From NCBI GenBank assembly GCA_018725275.1, contig QLUC01000004.1, forward strand, positions 1-32,549: DNA of 32,549 bases, given 5' to 3'. Shown one piece after another: positions 21,579 to 30,136 of this stretch. The position numbers were made by a program, and so were the translations under genes. The first letter of the stretch is position 1. Each line of letters opens with the position of its first letter. Source of the stretch: Bacillota bacterium (lineage in GTDB: Bacteria; Bacillota; UBA994). The notes under the pieces are model-generated. The model searched no databases. It saw only the letters and a list, made by a program, of their open reading frames with translations, and had not been told where the DNA came from.

Positions 21579-21593
21579 TGTTACATTATAACA
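21579..21593 (-). promoter_or_regulatory. Predicted extended -10 promoter of glycolytic operon, within a TGTTA-N5-TAACA palindrome
   Basis: Minus strand TGTTATAAT (TGnTATAAT); no good -35; the inverted repeat overlaps the -10. Confidence 0.55.
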
Positions 21594-21853
21594 TTGAAGT
21601 CCTCGCGCTGAAAGCCCAACAACCGCAACCTCGCCGCTCGCTCGGCAGGACAAATGCCTTGCCGCAGCGAAAACTAAAAAAAACACAGCCATTACCTCGT
21701 TGTGCCACGGAATGACCAGGGCGTACTCCTAGTTATGTATTCGTTGCGACGGCGTTGACATCGTCGACTGCACCTTGCTCAGCGGTCGCCTATGTTGGGT
21801 CTTTGGTGGACGAGGTAGTTACTAGCTTCGATCAGGAATAGGGGGGTAAATTA

Positions 21854-23326
21854 GTGGCTCTCATGACAAAAGACGAATATATCGCCAGCATCAGAAAGCT
21901 CAATCTCAATGTCTACCTCTTGGGGGAACGAATTGAAAGCCCAGTCGATCACCCCATCATTCGCCCTTCCCTAAATTCGGTGGCCGCCACCTATGAATTG
22001 GCCGAACAAGCCGAGTATCATGGCCTTATGACGGCGCGTTCGTCTTTGACGGGCGAAACAATTAACCGCTTCTGCCACTTACACCAGAGCACAGACGACC
22101 TATTGCAAAAAGTGAAGATGCTCCGCCTGCTCGGCCAAAAAACCGCGGCCTGTTTTCAGCGCTGTGTGGGCTTAGATGCCTTTAATGCGCTCTACGCAAC
22201 CACCTTTGAGCTAGACGCCAAGTATGGCACAGAGTACCACGCGCGGTTTGTGCAGTACCTTAAGTATGTGCAAAAGCATGACCTGACAGTGAACGGTGCG
22301 ATGACCGACCCGAAGGGAGATCGCTCCCGGGCACCGCACGCCCAGGAAGACCGCGACCTGTACCTGAGGATAGTCGAGGAAGGCGAAACCGGCATAGTCG
22401 TGCGCGGGGCCAAGGCCCACCAGACTGGGGCGGTCAACTCCCACGAACATTTGGTCCTGCCAACGGCGGCCCTAGGTCAAGAGGATCGCGACTACGCCGT
22501 ATCTTTCGCCGTGCCCTCGGACAGCCCCGGCATCATCATGATCTACGGTCGCCAGAGCTGTGACACCCGCAAGTTAGAATGTCAGTCGGGCGTCGACTTA
22601 GGCAATGCCCAGTATGGCGGACACGAGGCCTTAGTCATTTTCGACAATGTCTTTGTGCCTTGGGAGCGAGTCTTTATGTGCCGTGAGTATGAGTTTGCGG
22701 GCATGTTAGTCGAGCGTTTTGCCGGCTACCACCGCCAAAGCTATGGCGGTTGCAAGGTGGGGGTGGGCGATGTGCTCATTGGCGCCGCTGCTTTAGCCGC
22801 CGACTACAACGGAGTCATAAACGCGCGCCACGTTAAGGATAAACTTATCGAAATGACTCATCTCAACGAGACTCTCTACGCTTGCGGTATAGCCTGCTCG
22901 GTCGAGGGCCAGCCGATGGCGGCCGGCAATTACTTGGTGGACCTGTTGCTCGCCAATGTCTGCAAGCAAAACATCACCCGTTTTCCGTATGAAATTGCCC
23001 GTCTGGCCGAGGACTTGGCAGGGGGGCTGATGGTGACAATGCCCGGGGAGCAGGACCTGAGAAGCCCCGAAATCGGCCACTGGGTGGACAAGTACCTCCG
23101 CGGCCGCTCCGGCATCAGTACCGAAGACCGTATGCGTGTTCTCAGGCTCATCGAAAATATCACTCTAGGCGGCGGCGCAGTGGGTTACCGCACCGAGTCC
23201 ATGCACGGAGCCGGATCTCCCGAGGCGCAGCGCATCATGATAGCGCGCCAAGGAAACCTGGAATTTAAGAAAGCTTTGGCGCGAAAGATCGCCCAAGTAG
23301 AAGCAACCATAGATGGAGGGGCATGA
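21854..23326 (+). CDS. 4-hydroxybutyryl-CoA dehydratase (AbfD)/4-hydroxyphenylacetate 3-hydroxylase family protein
   Basis: 490 aa; CFQRC (C-x3-C) and HRQSYGGC (H-x6-C) match the AbfD [4Fe-4S] ligand pattern; GTG start with GGGGGG 7 nt upstream. Confidence 0.88.
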   Translation: MALMTKDEYIASIRKLNLNVYLLGERIESPVDHPIIRPSLNSVAATYELAEQAEYHGLMTARSSLTGETINRFCHLHQSTDDLLQKVKMLRLLGQKTAACFQRCVGLDAFNALYATTFELDAKYGTEYHARFVQYLKYVQKHDLTVNGAMTDPKGDRSRAPHAQEDRDLYLRIVEEGETGIVVRGAKAHQTGAVNSHEHLVLPTAALGQEDRDYAVSFAVPSDSPGIIMIYGRQSCDTRKLECQSGVDLGNAQYGGHEALVIFDNVFVPWERVFMCREYEFAGMLVERFAGYHRQSYGGCKVGVGDVLIGAAALAADYNGVINARHVKDKLIEMTHLNETLYACGIACSVEGQPMAAGNYLVDLLLANVCKQNITRFPYEIARLAEDLAGGLMVTMPGEQDLRSPEIGHWVDKYLRGRSGISTEDRMRVLRLIENITLGGGAVGYRTESMHGAGSPEAQRIMIARQGNLEFKKALARKIAQVEATIDGGA

Positions 23327-24522
23327 TGAAGAAGCAATACCCTTTAGAAGGACTTCGCGTGCTCGACCTTTCGCGCGTGCTAGCCGGGCCTTACTGCACC
23401 ATGATGCTCGGCGATTTGGGCGCAGAAATCATCAAGATTGAAGCTCCCGGGGTAGGAGATGATGCCCGGGCCTTCGGACCATTTGTCGGCGAAGAAAGCG
23501 CCTACTTCATGAGCCTCAACCGCAACAAAAAAAGCCTGACCCTCAACCTCAAAAATGAGGATGGTAAGGAGATTTTTAAGCAATTGGTGCGGCAAGCCGA
23601 TGTGGTGGTGGAGAACTACCGCCCCGGCACCATGGAGAAACTGGGCCTTGGCTATGACCTGCTCGCGGCTCTTAACCCCCGGCTCATCTATACCGCCATA
23701 TCTGGCTTTGGCAACACCGGGCCTTACCGCCGGAAGGCTGCCTATGATGTCGTAGTGCAGGGCATGGGTGGCATCATGAGCATCACGGGCTTTCCCGATG
23801 GCCTACCGACCAGGGTTGGAGCTTCCATCGGTGACATCAATGCCGCCTTGTTCGGCACCATCGGCCTTTTGGCCGCGCTCAACAGGCGCAATATAACCGG
23901 GCTAGGGCAGATGGTTGATGTGGCCATGCTCGACTGCCAAGTGGCGATGCTCGAGAACGCTATCACCCGGTACGAAGTCACCGGGGATGTGCCCAAACGC
24001 TTAGGCAATCGCCACCCTTCGATAACACCCTTTACTGCCGTTGCCGCTATGGACGGGCACATGGTACTGGCCATCGGCAACGACCACCTCTGGGGGCAAT
24101 TCTGTACCCTAGTAAATCGGCCAGATTTAGTTACTGACCCACTTTACCGGAACAACAGAGCGCGTACCGAAAACTGGACGACGCTAGAGCCATTGCTCGA
24201 AGTAATCTTCAGGCAGAGAACCATCGCCGAGTGGATTGCCGCTCTCGAATCTATTGGCGTGCCCTGTGGGCCAATCAATACCATCGACAAGGTTTTGCAG
24301 GACCGGCAAGTGCTCGCCCGCAACATGATTGAAGAAGCCGTGCACCCCCTAGCCGGGAAAATGCGCATGGCCGGGTCCCCCATCAAGCTGTCAGATGCGC
24401 CCGAACTGGTAGTGCGAGCACCCTCACCCACCCTCGGACAACACGGCGCCGAAATATTAGCCGAGCTACTCGGGCTAGATGCCGCCGCTATCCGCATTTT
24501 GCAAGAGAAAGGGGCGATCTAG
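23323..24522 (+). CDS. CaiB/BaiF family III CoA-transferase
   Basis: LEGLRVLDLSRVLAGPYCTMMLGDLGAEIIKIEAPGVGDDAR, GQMVDVAMLDCQ (catalytic Asp region); overlaps the previous stop codon. Confidence 0.95.
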   Translation: MMKKQYPLEGLRVLDLSRVLAGPYCTMMLGDLGAEIIKIEAPGVGDDARAFGPFVGEESAYFMSLNRNKKSLTLNLKNEDGKEIFKQLVRQADVVVENYRPGTMEKLGLGYDLLAALNPRLIYTAISGFGNTGPYRRKAAYDVVVQGMGGIMSITGFPDGLPTRVGASIGDINAALFGTIGLLAALNRRNITGLGQMVDVAMLDCQVAMLENAITRYEVTGDVPKRLGNRHPSITPFTAVAAMDGHMVLAIGNDHLWGQFCTLVNRPDLVTDPLYRNNRARTENWTTLEPLLEVIFRQRTIAEWIAALESIGVPCGPINTIDKVLQDRQVLARNMIEEAVHPLAGKMRMAGSPIKLSDAPELVVRAPSPTLGQHGAEILAELLGLDAAAIRILQEKGAI

Positions 24523-25784
24523 GTCTTTCTTTGTCCTCGCGGCAAGATGCTTAGTACCTCGCGGTACTTGGCAACGGTGCGCCGCGCGATGTTGATGCCT
24601 TCTGCGGCCAGTTCTTTTTTCACTTCTTCATCGCTCAGGGGGAAGCTCTTATCTTCTTGACTGATGAGCTGGTTGATTCTCTCTTGTACGGCCCGTGAAG
24701 CCACTCTGCCGTGGAGCGCCTGCACATGAGCAGAGAAGAAGTCCTTGAGCGGCAGAACCCCACGCGGAGTCAGGGCATACTTGTGGCTCACGGCGCGACT
24801 CACCGTCGATTCATGCACCCCGACCTCACTCGCCACTTCCGCCATGGTGAGGGGCCGTAAATATGCCTGCCCGTGCTCCAAGAAGGAAGACTGCCATGTC
24901 GCCAGGATATCCGAGATGCGTAGCAGCGTATCCCGTCTCTGTACTGCTGCCCGCGCGAGCCAGCGCCCCTGCTGGTAGCACTGGCGCAAGTACTTCTTGG
25001 TATTTCGGTCGGCCTCGCCTAGCAACTGACAGTACAGACTATCCATCCTCCGCTCGTTAATGAGCGGTTGTTTTACTTCGGCGTGAAAGCTGTCCGCCAC
25101 CTTGGTGAAACAAACATCGGGGGACACCGAGCCGGTACCGGTATATTGCCACGAGGCGTACCTGCCCCCAGGCGCGGCATCGCAAGTTTTTAGCTCCGCG
25201 AGCACCGCCTGCACCTCTCTCCTAGAGATGCCGGTTAGGCTGGCCACCCTGTCCGCACTGGGCTTAGCCTCGGCAAAGTAAGTCCTGATGATTTTTTCTC
25301 TGCCCTCGGTCAGTAAGTCGCGATTGGCCATCTGCAGGAGGAAACTCTCACACCAGCTTTCTGCCGCAAAACCAGGGGGCCCCAAGGCCTGGAGCAGCCA
25401 CTTACCCAGCCGGAGTGTCGCCCTGGCAATGCCCAGTTCGCGCGCCAGGTTTTCGTCAATTGACGGCAACAATCCGCGGTCGTCTAAAGAGTCCACGAGT
25501 GCGATTGCGGCTCGCTTGACAGGGGGCGGGGCGTCGCTCAATCTAATTTCGGTGCGAAGTTCATCCCTAGGGTCTACCGCCATACTTGGGCTCGTCCTTG
25601 GCCAGAACCGCCCCTCCCAGGGAATAGTTTTTATTTCTAAAAGGGGGTTTTCGGCGGCCTGGCTTAGTAAGTAGCTTTCAAGTTCGGCATTCGTCATGAG
25701 CAAGAGTAAGATGGCCTGCTTGAGCTTGGCCGTCATGACGATATCGCCGCGGAGAATCGGTGTTTGCTCAAGCAATGGCCGCAC
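24519..25784 (-). CDS. rpoN: RNA polymerase sigma-54 factor
   Basis: Region I LKQAILLLLMTNAELESYLLSQAAENPLLEI; RpoN box ARRTVAKYREVL. Confidence 0.96.
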   Translation of the reverse strand: MRPLLEQTPILRGDIVMTAKLKQAILLLLMTNAELESYLLSQAAENPLLEIKTIPWEGRFWPRTSPSMAVDPRDELRTEIRLSDAPPPVKRAAIALVDSLDDRGLLPSIDENLARELGIARATLRLGKWLLQALGPPGFAAESWCESFLLQMANRDLLTEGREKIIRTYFAEAKPSADRVASLTGISRREVQAVLAELKTCDAAPGGRYASWQYTGTGSVSPDVCFTKVADSFHAEVKQPLINERRMDSLYCQLLGEADRNTKKYLRQCYQQGRWLARAAVQRRDTLLRISDILATWQSSFLEHGQAYLRPLTMAEVASEVGVHESTVSRAVSHKYALTPRGVLPLKDFFSAHVQALHGRVASRAVQERINQLISQEDKSFPLSDEEVKKELAAEGINIARRTVAKYREVLSILPRGQRKT

Positions 25785-25805
25785 AGCGGAGCTCCTCTCT
25801 ATCTT

Positions 25806-26099
25806 CTACTCATGGCTGATGTTGGTCTGAGCTTCGCCCAACCCGTCTTGAATAAAAGCAACTATGGTTTCTAGGGCGGAGGATGGGTCGACTGATGAGC
25901 GCACCACCACCTCGATTTCGGCTCCACGGGTTAGTTCCCAGCCGATAAGGGCGAGCAGGCGCGTAATGGGCAGTACCTCTCCCTTGTAACCGAGCAAGAG
26001 CTCCACATCGAGCTTGCCCGCTAGTTCCCTAAGACGCGCGAAGGGGCGAAAATGCAGCACTGCATTGACGATTTGTACCTTGACCCGAACTTCTCTCAC
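25806..26099 (-). CDS. HPr-family phosphocarrier-like protein (His15 retained, Ser46 position Arg)
   Basis: 97 aa aligning without gaps to B. subtilis HPr across LHFRP ... PITRLLALIGWELTRGAEIEV; overlaps the whiA stop. Confidence 0.85.
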   Translation of the reverse strand: MREVRVKVQIVNAVLHFRPFARLRELAGKLDVELLLGYKGEVLPITRLLALIGWELTRGAEIEVVVRSSVDPSSALETIVAFIQDGLGEAQTNISHE

Positions 26100-27037
26100 C
26101 CTGGTGCTACCCCCCCATAACCTAACTCTTTGGCGAGCTCCTCTATTTTGCGCAAACGATGGTTCACCGCTCCTTTGCTGAGGGGCGGACTAAAGTACAA
26201 GCCGAGCTCCTGCAGACTGGCCTCGGGATGCTTGGCACGCAGCTCGGCCGTCAGGCGCAAATTCGGCGAGAGATTATTTGTGCCCAACACTTGGTCGACA
26301 TACCTGATGCATTCTATATGCCGCCAAGCCGTTGAAATGGTCTTATTAAGATTGGCCGTTTCGGCATTTACCAGGCGATTGACTTGGTTGCGCATGGATT
26401 TGCGCACGCGCGCATCTTCCACCTTAAGCAGGCTGGCATGGGCACCAATCAAGTTAAGAAAGTCAACGACCTGCTCGCCTTCTTTAAGGTAGACCACCAA
26501 GAGCTCCTTGCGGCGGGTGAGGCGCGGCGAGAGACCATAGTCCTCTAAGACTTGCCGCAAGTAATCCGCAGTCTCTTGGTACTCGCAGACCATCTCGAGG
26601 TGATAACTAGCCTTTTGGGGGTCACTCATGCTCCCTGAAATAATAAACGCTCCCCTGAGGTAAGCGCGGTTACAACACTCACTCTCGGGCGTGTCTAGAT
26701 GCGTAAAGAAACTGCTGGCTTCGCCGTCCCACAGCCCGACTTCTAGGAGAAGTTTATCGGCCTTCGGGGCAAATAGCAGGTACATGCGGTTCTTGCGAAA
26801 GGCGGAGCGCCGACGGATAAAGACCCTGGCCTCGGGCTGGCGTTCCTTCAGGAGTTGCAAGACAAGCCGCGCCACCGCCGGGTTTTGGGTATGGATATTA
26901 AGCCCCATACCACCGGCGCGCGAGAGCTGCAAGATACCGCCGTGACGAATGATGGCGGCTAATTCGCGCCGACGACAGCAAGGCTCACTGTCGATGATGC
27001 GCACCAGCTCTCCCTTGACATCCTCCGTAAAGGTCAC
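26096..27037 (-). CDS. whiA: DNA-binding protein WhiA
   Basis: N-terminal FTEDVKGELVRI, C-terminal NLNKTISTAWRHIECIRYV and ASLQELGLYFSPPLSKGAVNHRLRKI. Confidence 0.96.
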   Translation of the reverse strand: MTFTEDVKGELVRIIDSEPCCRRRELAAIIRHGGILQLSRAGGMGLNIHTQNPAVARLVLQLLKERQPEARVFIRRRSAFRKNRMYLLFAPKADKLLLEVGLWDGEASSFFTHLDTPESECCNRAYLRGAFIISGSMSDPQKASYHLEMVCEYQETADYLRQVLEDYGLSPRLTRRKELLVVYLKEGEQVVDFLNLIGAHASLLKVEDARVRKSMRNQVNRLVNAETANLNKTISTAWRHIECIRYVDQVLGTNNLSPNLRLTAELRAKHPEASLQELGLYFSPPLSKGAVNHRLRKIEELAKELGYGGVAPG

Positions 27038-27116
27038 CGCGCTCCCCCCCTAGCTTTGCTCCTGCCGTAGCTTTAATAATTCGCCTCGCCACCCTCATTC
27101 CCTGCCGCCGCCAGCC

Positions 27117-27157
27117 ACAAGACAAGAAGGGCCCCCGCATTTAGCGGTGGCCCTTCT
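27117..27157 (-). terminator. Rho-independent terminator of glnA
   Basis: Minus strand AGAAGGGCC-A-CCGC-taaat-GCGG-G-GGCCCTTCT followed by TGTCTTG. Confidence 0.75.
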
Positions 27158-27161
27158 ACGC

Positions 27162-28487
27162 TTAATGAACCGATAAATACCGTTCTAACTCCCACGGATG
27201 AACCGCCATTTCATGCAGGCGGCATTCAGCTCTCTTGGCGGCAATGAAACGGGTGAAGATGTGCTCGCCTAATGCTCCACGCATCAACTCACTTTGGGAA
27301 AAATGGTGCAGGGCTTCCTGGAGGCTCCCCGGCAGGCTGGCAATCCCTGCGGCCAAGCGGTCTTCTTCACATAAATGATAGATATTGCAACCCATGGGTG
27401 AAGGAGGGGTGAGCTTTTCCTTTATCCCCTGCAATCCGGCTGTGAGCGCTACGGCAAAGGCTAGGTAGGGATTGCAGGAAGGATCGGGGCTACGCAGTTC
27501 TAGGCGGGTGCTATTGCCACGGCGTGCCGGAACCCGGATGAGCGGGCTTCGATTGCGCTCTGACCAGGCGATATAGACAGGCGCTTCATACCCCGGCACC
27601 AAGCGCTTGTAAGAGTTGATGAGCGGGTTAGTGATGGCCGTAAACTCTAAGCAATGGCGCATTAACCCCGCTAAGTAAGACATGGCTATGCGGCTCAACT
27701 GATGGGGCGCATGTTGGTCATAGAAGGCATTGCTACCATTGACAAAAAGGGATTGATTGATATGCATGCCGCTGCCCGCCTCGCCAAAAAGGGGCTTGGG
27801 CATAAAGGTAGCGTGCAGCCCATGCTGCATGGCGATGGTGCGCACCACCAGTTTAAAAGTGGTGACGTTGTCGGCGGCCGTTAGGGCATCGGTATACCTA
27901 AAATCAATCTCGTGCTGTCCGGGGGCACATTCATGATGCGAGGCTTCCACATGAAAGCCCATCTCCTCCAGGGTCAGGACGATGTCCTGACGAGCATCCT
28001 CGCCGCGGTCGATTGGGGACAAATCAAAGTACCCACCGCGGTCATTGGTGATAGTGGTCGGCCCCCCATCAGGGTCGCGCTTGAACAGAAAGAACTCGGC
28101 CTCGGGTCCCACCTGCATGACATACCCCATTGCTTGCGCTTCGGCCACTGCTCTCTTTAAAGTGCCCCGCGGGCAGCCACTAAAGGGGGTGCCATCAGGA
28201 TTCAGCACATCGCAAATTAGGCGCGCGGTCGGTGCCTTATCCTTGGTCCAGGGAAAGACGGCATAGGTGGCGGGGTCGGCTTTAAGGAGCATGTCCGACT
28301 CTTCAATGCGGGCAAAACCCTCGATGGAAGACCCATCAAACATCAATTGTCCGTCTAGGGCGGTTTCGATTTCATCGACTGAGATGGCCACATTCTTGTT
28401 CACCCCGAGGATGTCCGTAAATTGGAGGCGAACAAACCGCACCTTGTCTTCCTTCACTCTCGCTAATACATCTTGTTTCGTAGCCAT
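27162..28487 (-). CDS. glnA: Glutamine synthetase, type I
   Basis: FDGSSIEGFARIEESDM, GSGMHINQSL, NRSPLIRVPARRGNSTRLELRSPDPSCNPYLA. Confidence 0.97.
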   Translation of the reverse strand: MATKQDVLARVKEDKVRFVRLQFTDILGVNKNVAISVDEIETALDGQLMFDGSSIEGFARIEESDMLLKADPATYAVFPWTKDKAPTARLICDVLNPDGTPFSGCPRGTLKRAVAEAQAMGYVMQVGPEAEFFLFKRDPDGGPTTITNDRGGYFDLSPIDRGEDARQDIVLTLEEMGFHVEASHHECAPGQHEIDFRYTDALTAADNVTTFKLVVRTIAMQHGLHATFMPKPLFGEAGSGMHINQSLFVNGSNAFYDQHAPHQLSRIAMSYLAGLMRHCLEFTAITNPLINSYKRLVPGYEAPVYIAWSERNRSPLIRVPARRGNSTRLELRSPDPSCNPYLAFAVALTAGLQGIKEKLTPPSPMGCNIYHLCEEDRLAAGIASLPGSLQEALHHFSQSELMRGALGEHIFTRFIAAKRAECRLHEMAVHPWELERYLSVH

Positions 28488-28651
28488 GCCCTACACCCTT
28501 TCCGAACTATAATGGCCTAATATTACACGAATATTCGCGCCCTGTCTAGGCAAATTCCTTGGCGCATTCCCTTGAGATGATTTCGCCGGTGCGAGCAAGA
28601 ACGCATGATGGACCTATAAATGGAGAGCCTAACATTTAAGGGAGTGAGCGA

Positions 28652-30133
28652 GTGGACAACTGGTGGGACCTCCTCAAGCGCTTTTTTATGGCAGAAGATG
28701 CTACACGCAGTACGCATAGCGCGATCCCCTCACGCGGCTTTCAAGGCAATCTTGCCTATCTGCGGGAGCGCTTTACCAATGTCCACGATTTTAGTGTGAG
28801 GGAGTTGCAATTAGGGGGCGACGGAAAAAAAGCGGCCGTAATCTACCTAGAGAGCCTGACCAACCCTGCCAGAATCGCCGAAGAAGTACTCATCCCGCTC
28901 GGCAGTTTCATCGGCATGGCCGAGAGGCAGCAAGCAAAAGTGCGTCCTTTGTTGGCTAAACAATTCCTTTCATCCTCCAACCTAGAAGAAACAACGGATT
29001 TAAAGCAGGCCGAAGGACTGCTGCTCGACGGCTGGACCATCATCCTGATGGATGGGCTACATACAATTCTCGCGGTTGGCACTCAGTCTAACCCCGGACG
29101 TGCGGTGACCGCGTCTGAAACAGAAACTTCTATTTTTGGCCCTAAGCAGGCCTTCGTGGAAGCGCATGCGGTCAACTTGGCCCTTCTGCGGCAAAAACTT
29201 AAAACCCCCAAACTTAAATTAGAGGAATTCCGTTTAGGGACCAAGTCCCCCACCAGCGTTATGTTCGTGTATCTTGAAGGAACTGCGCCGGACACTTTTG
29301 TCCGCGGGGTTAGAGAACGTTTAGCGAACATCGAGGTGGAGGTGCTCATCGAGAGCTCCTATCTTGAATCCCTGCTCGGGATAAGCACCCTCTCTCCATT
29401 CCCGCAGGCCATTTACACCGAGCGCCCCGACAAGGTCACCGGAAACCTCCTCGAGGGCAGAGTCGCCCTAGTAGTTGACGGCTCCCCTGATGTCTTGGTG
29501 TTACCAACGGCTTTTCCTGACCTGTTTCAAGTTGCTGATGACTACTACCAGCGTACTCTCCCCAGTTTGCTCATTCGCTTCCTCAGGGTGATCGCATTTT
29601 TCCTTGCCACCACCCTGCCCTCGTTGTATGTTGTGCTCATCAGTTTCAATTACGAAGTTCTACCCACCAACCTGATCATACCGGTGGCCATTTTCCGCAG
29701 CGGCGTGCCCTTCCCCCCGTTCATCGAGCTGTTCGGCATGCTCCTCATCGTCGACATACTGCAGGAAGGAGCCACTCGGCTGCCCTCCAAGGTGGGCCAG
29801 ACAATAGGTGTCGTGGGCGGTTTCGTCCTGGGACAGGCCGTCATTGAAGCCGGGCTGATCAGTCCGTTGTCGCTAATCACGGCTGCGCTTTCCTTTATCG
29901 GTTCCTTTGCCATTCCCGACTACAGGGTAGTTGGCCTGGTACGCATCCTGCGCTATGCGCTACTGCTGGGGGCAAGCCTACTTTCTGGGGTTGGCGTGGT
30001 GGCCGTGTGGCTCGCGGTATTTATCCATATCGCTTCGCTGGAAGTGCTTGGGGTGCCTTACTTGCGCCCGATAGCTCCCCTTTCTCTAAAAAGCATGGGT
30101 GATTTTATCTTGCATCGAAAGAAGGATGAGTGA
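28652..30133 (+). CDS. Spore germination protein GerA family (GerAA-like)
   Basis: RDFSVRELQ-type N-terminus (HDFSVRELQLGGD), ESSYLESLL, ERPDKVTGNLLEGRVALVVDGSP, PFPPFIELFGMLLIVDILQEGATRLP; GTG start. Confidence 0.95.
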   Translation: MDNWWDLLKRFFMAEDATRSTHSAIPSRGFQGNLAYLRERFTNVHDFSVRELQLGGDGKKAAVIYLESLTNPARIAEEVLIPLGSFIGMAERQQAKVRPLLAKQFLSSSNLEETTDLKQAEGLLLDGWTIILMDGLHTILAVGTQSNPGRAVTASETETSIFGPKQAFVEAHAVNLALLRQKLKTPKLKLEEFRLGTKSPTSVMFVYLEGTAPDTFVRGVRERLANIEVEVLIESSYLESLLGISTLSPFPQAIYTERPDKVTGNLLEGRVALVVDGSPDVLVLPTAFPDLFQVADDYYQRTLPSLLIRFLRVIAFFLATTLPSLYVVLISFNYEVLPTNLIIPVAIFRSGVPFPPFIELFGMLLIVDILQEGATRLPSKVGQTIGVVGGFVLGQAVIEAGLISPLSLITAALSFIGSFAIPDYRVVGLVRILRYALLLGASLLSGVGVVAVWLAVFIHIASLEVLGVPYLRPIAPLSLKSMGDFILHRKKDE

Positions 30134-30136
30134 GCC

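Noticed and set aside
21690-21853. Possible sigma-54 promoter for the AbfD/CoA-transferase unit
   Set aside because: No GG-N10-GC arrangement with TGGCAC/TTGC spacing found on the plus strand.
28488-28531. Possible GlnR/TnrA box upstream of glnA (TGTAATATTAGGCCATTATA)
   Set aside because: Only partial match to TGTNANAWWWWTNTNACA; the right half lacks NACA.
28532-28651. Possible sigma-G promoter before the ger operon
   Set aside because: GCATG and CATTTA-like elements are present, but the spacing is too long and the -10 is mismatched.
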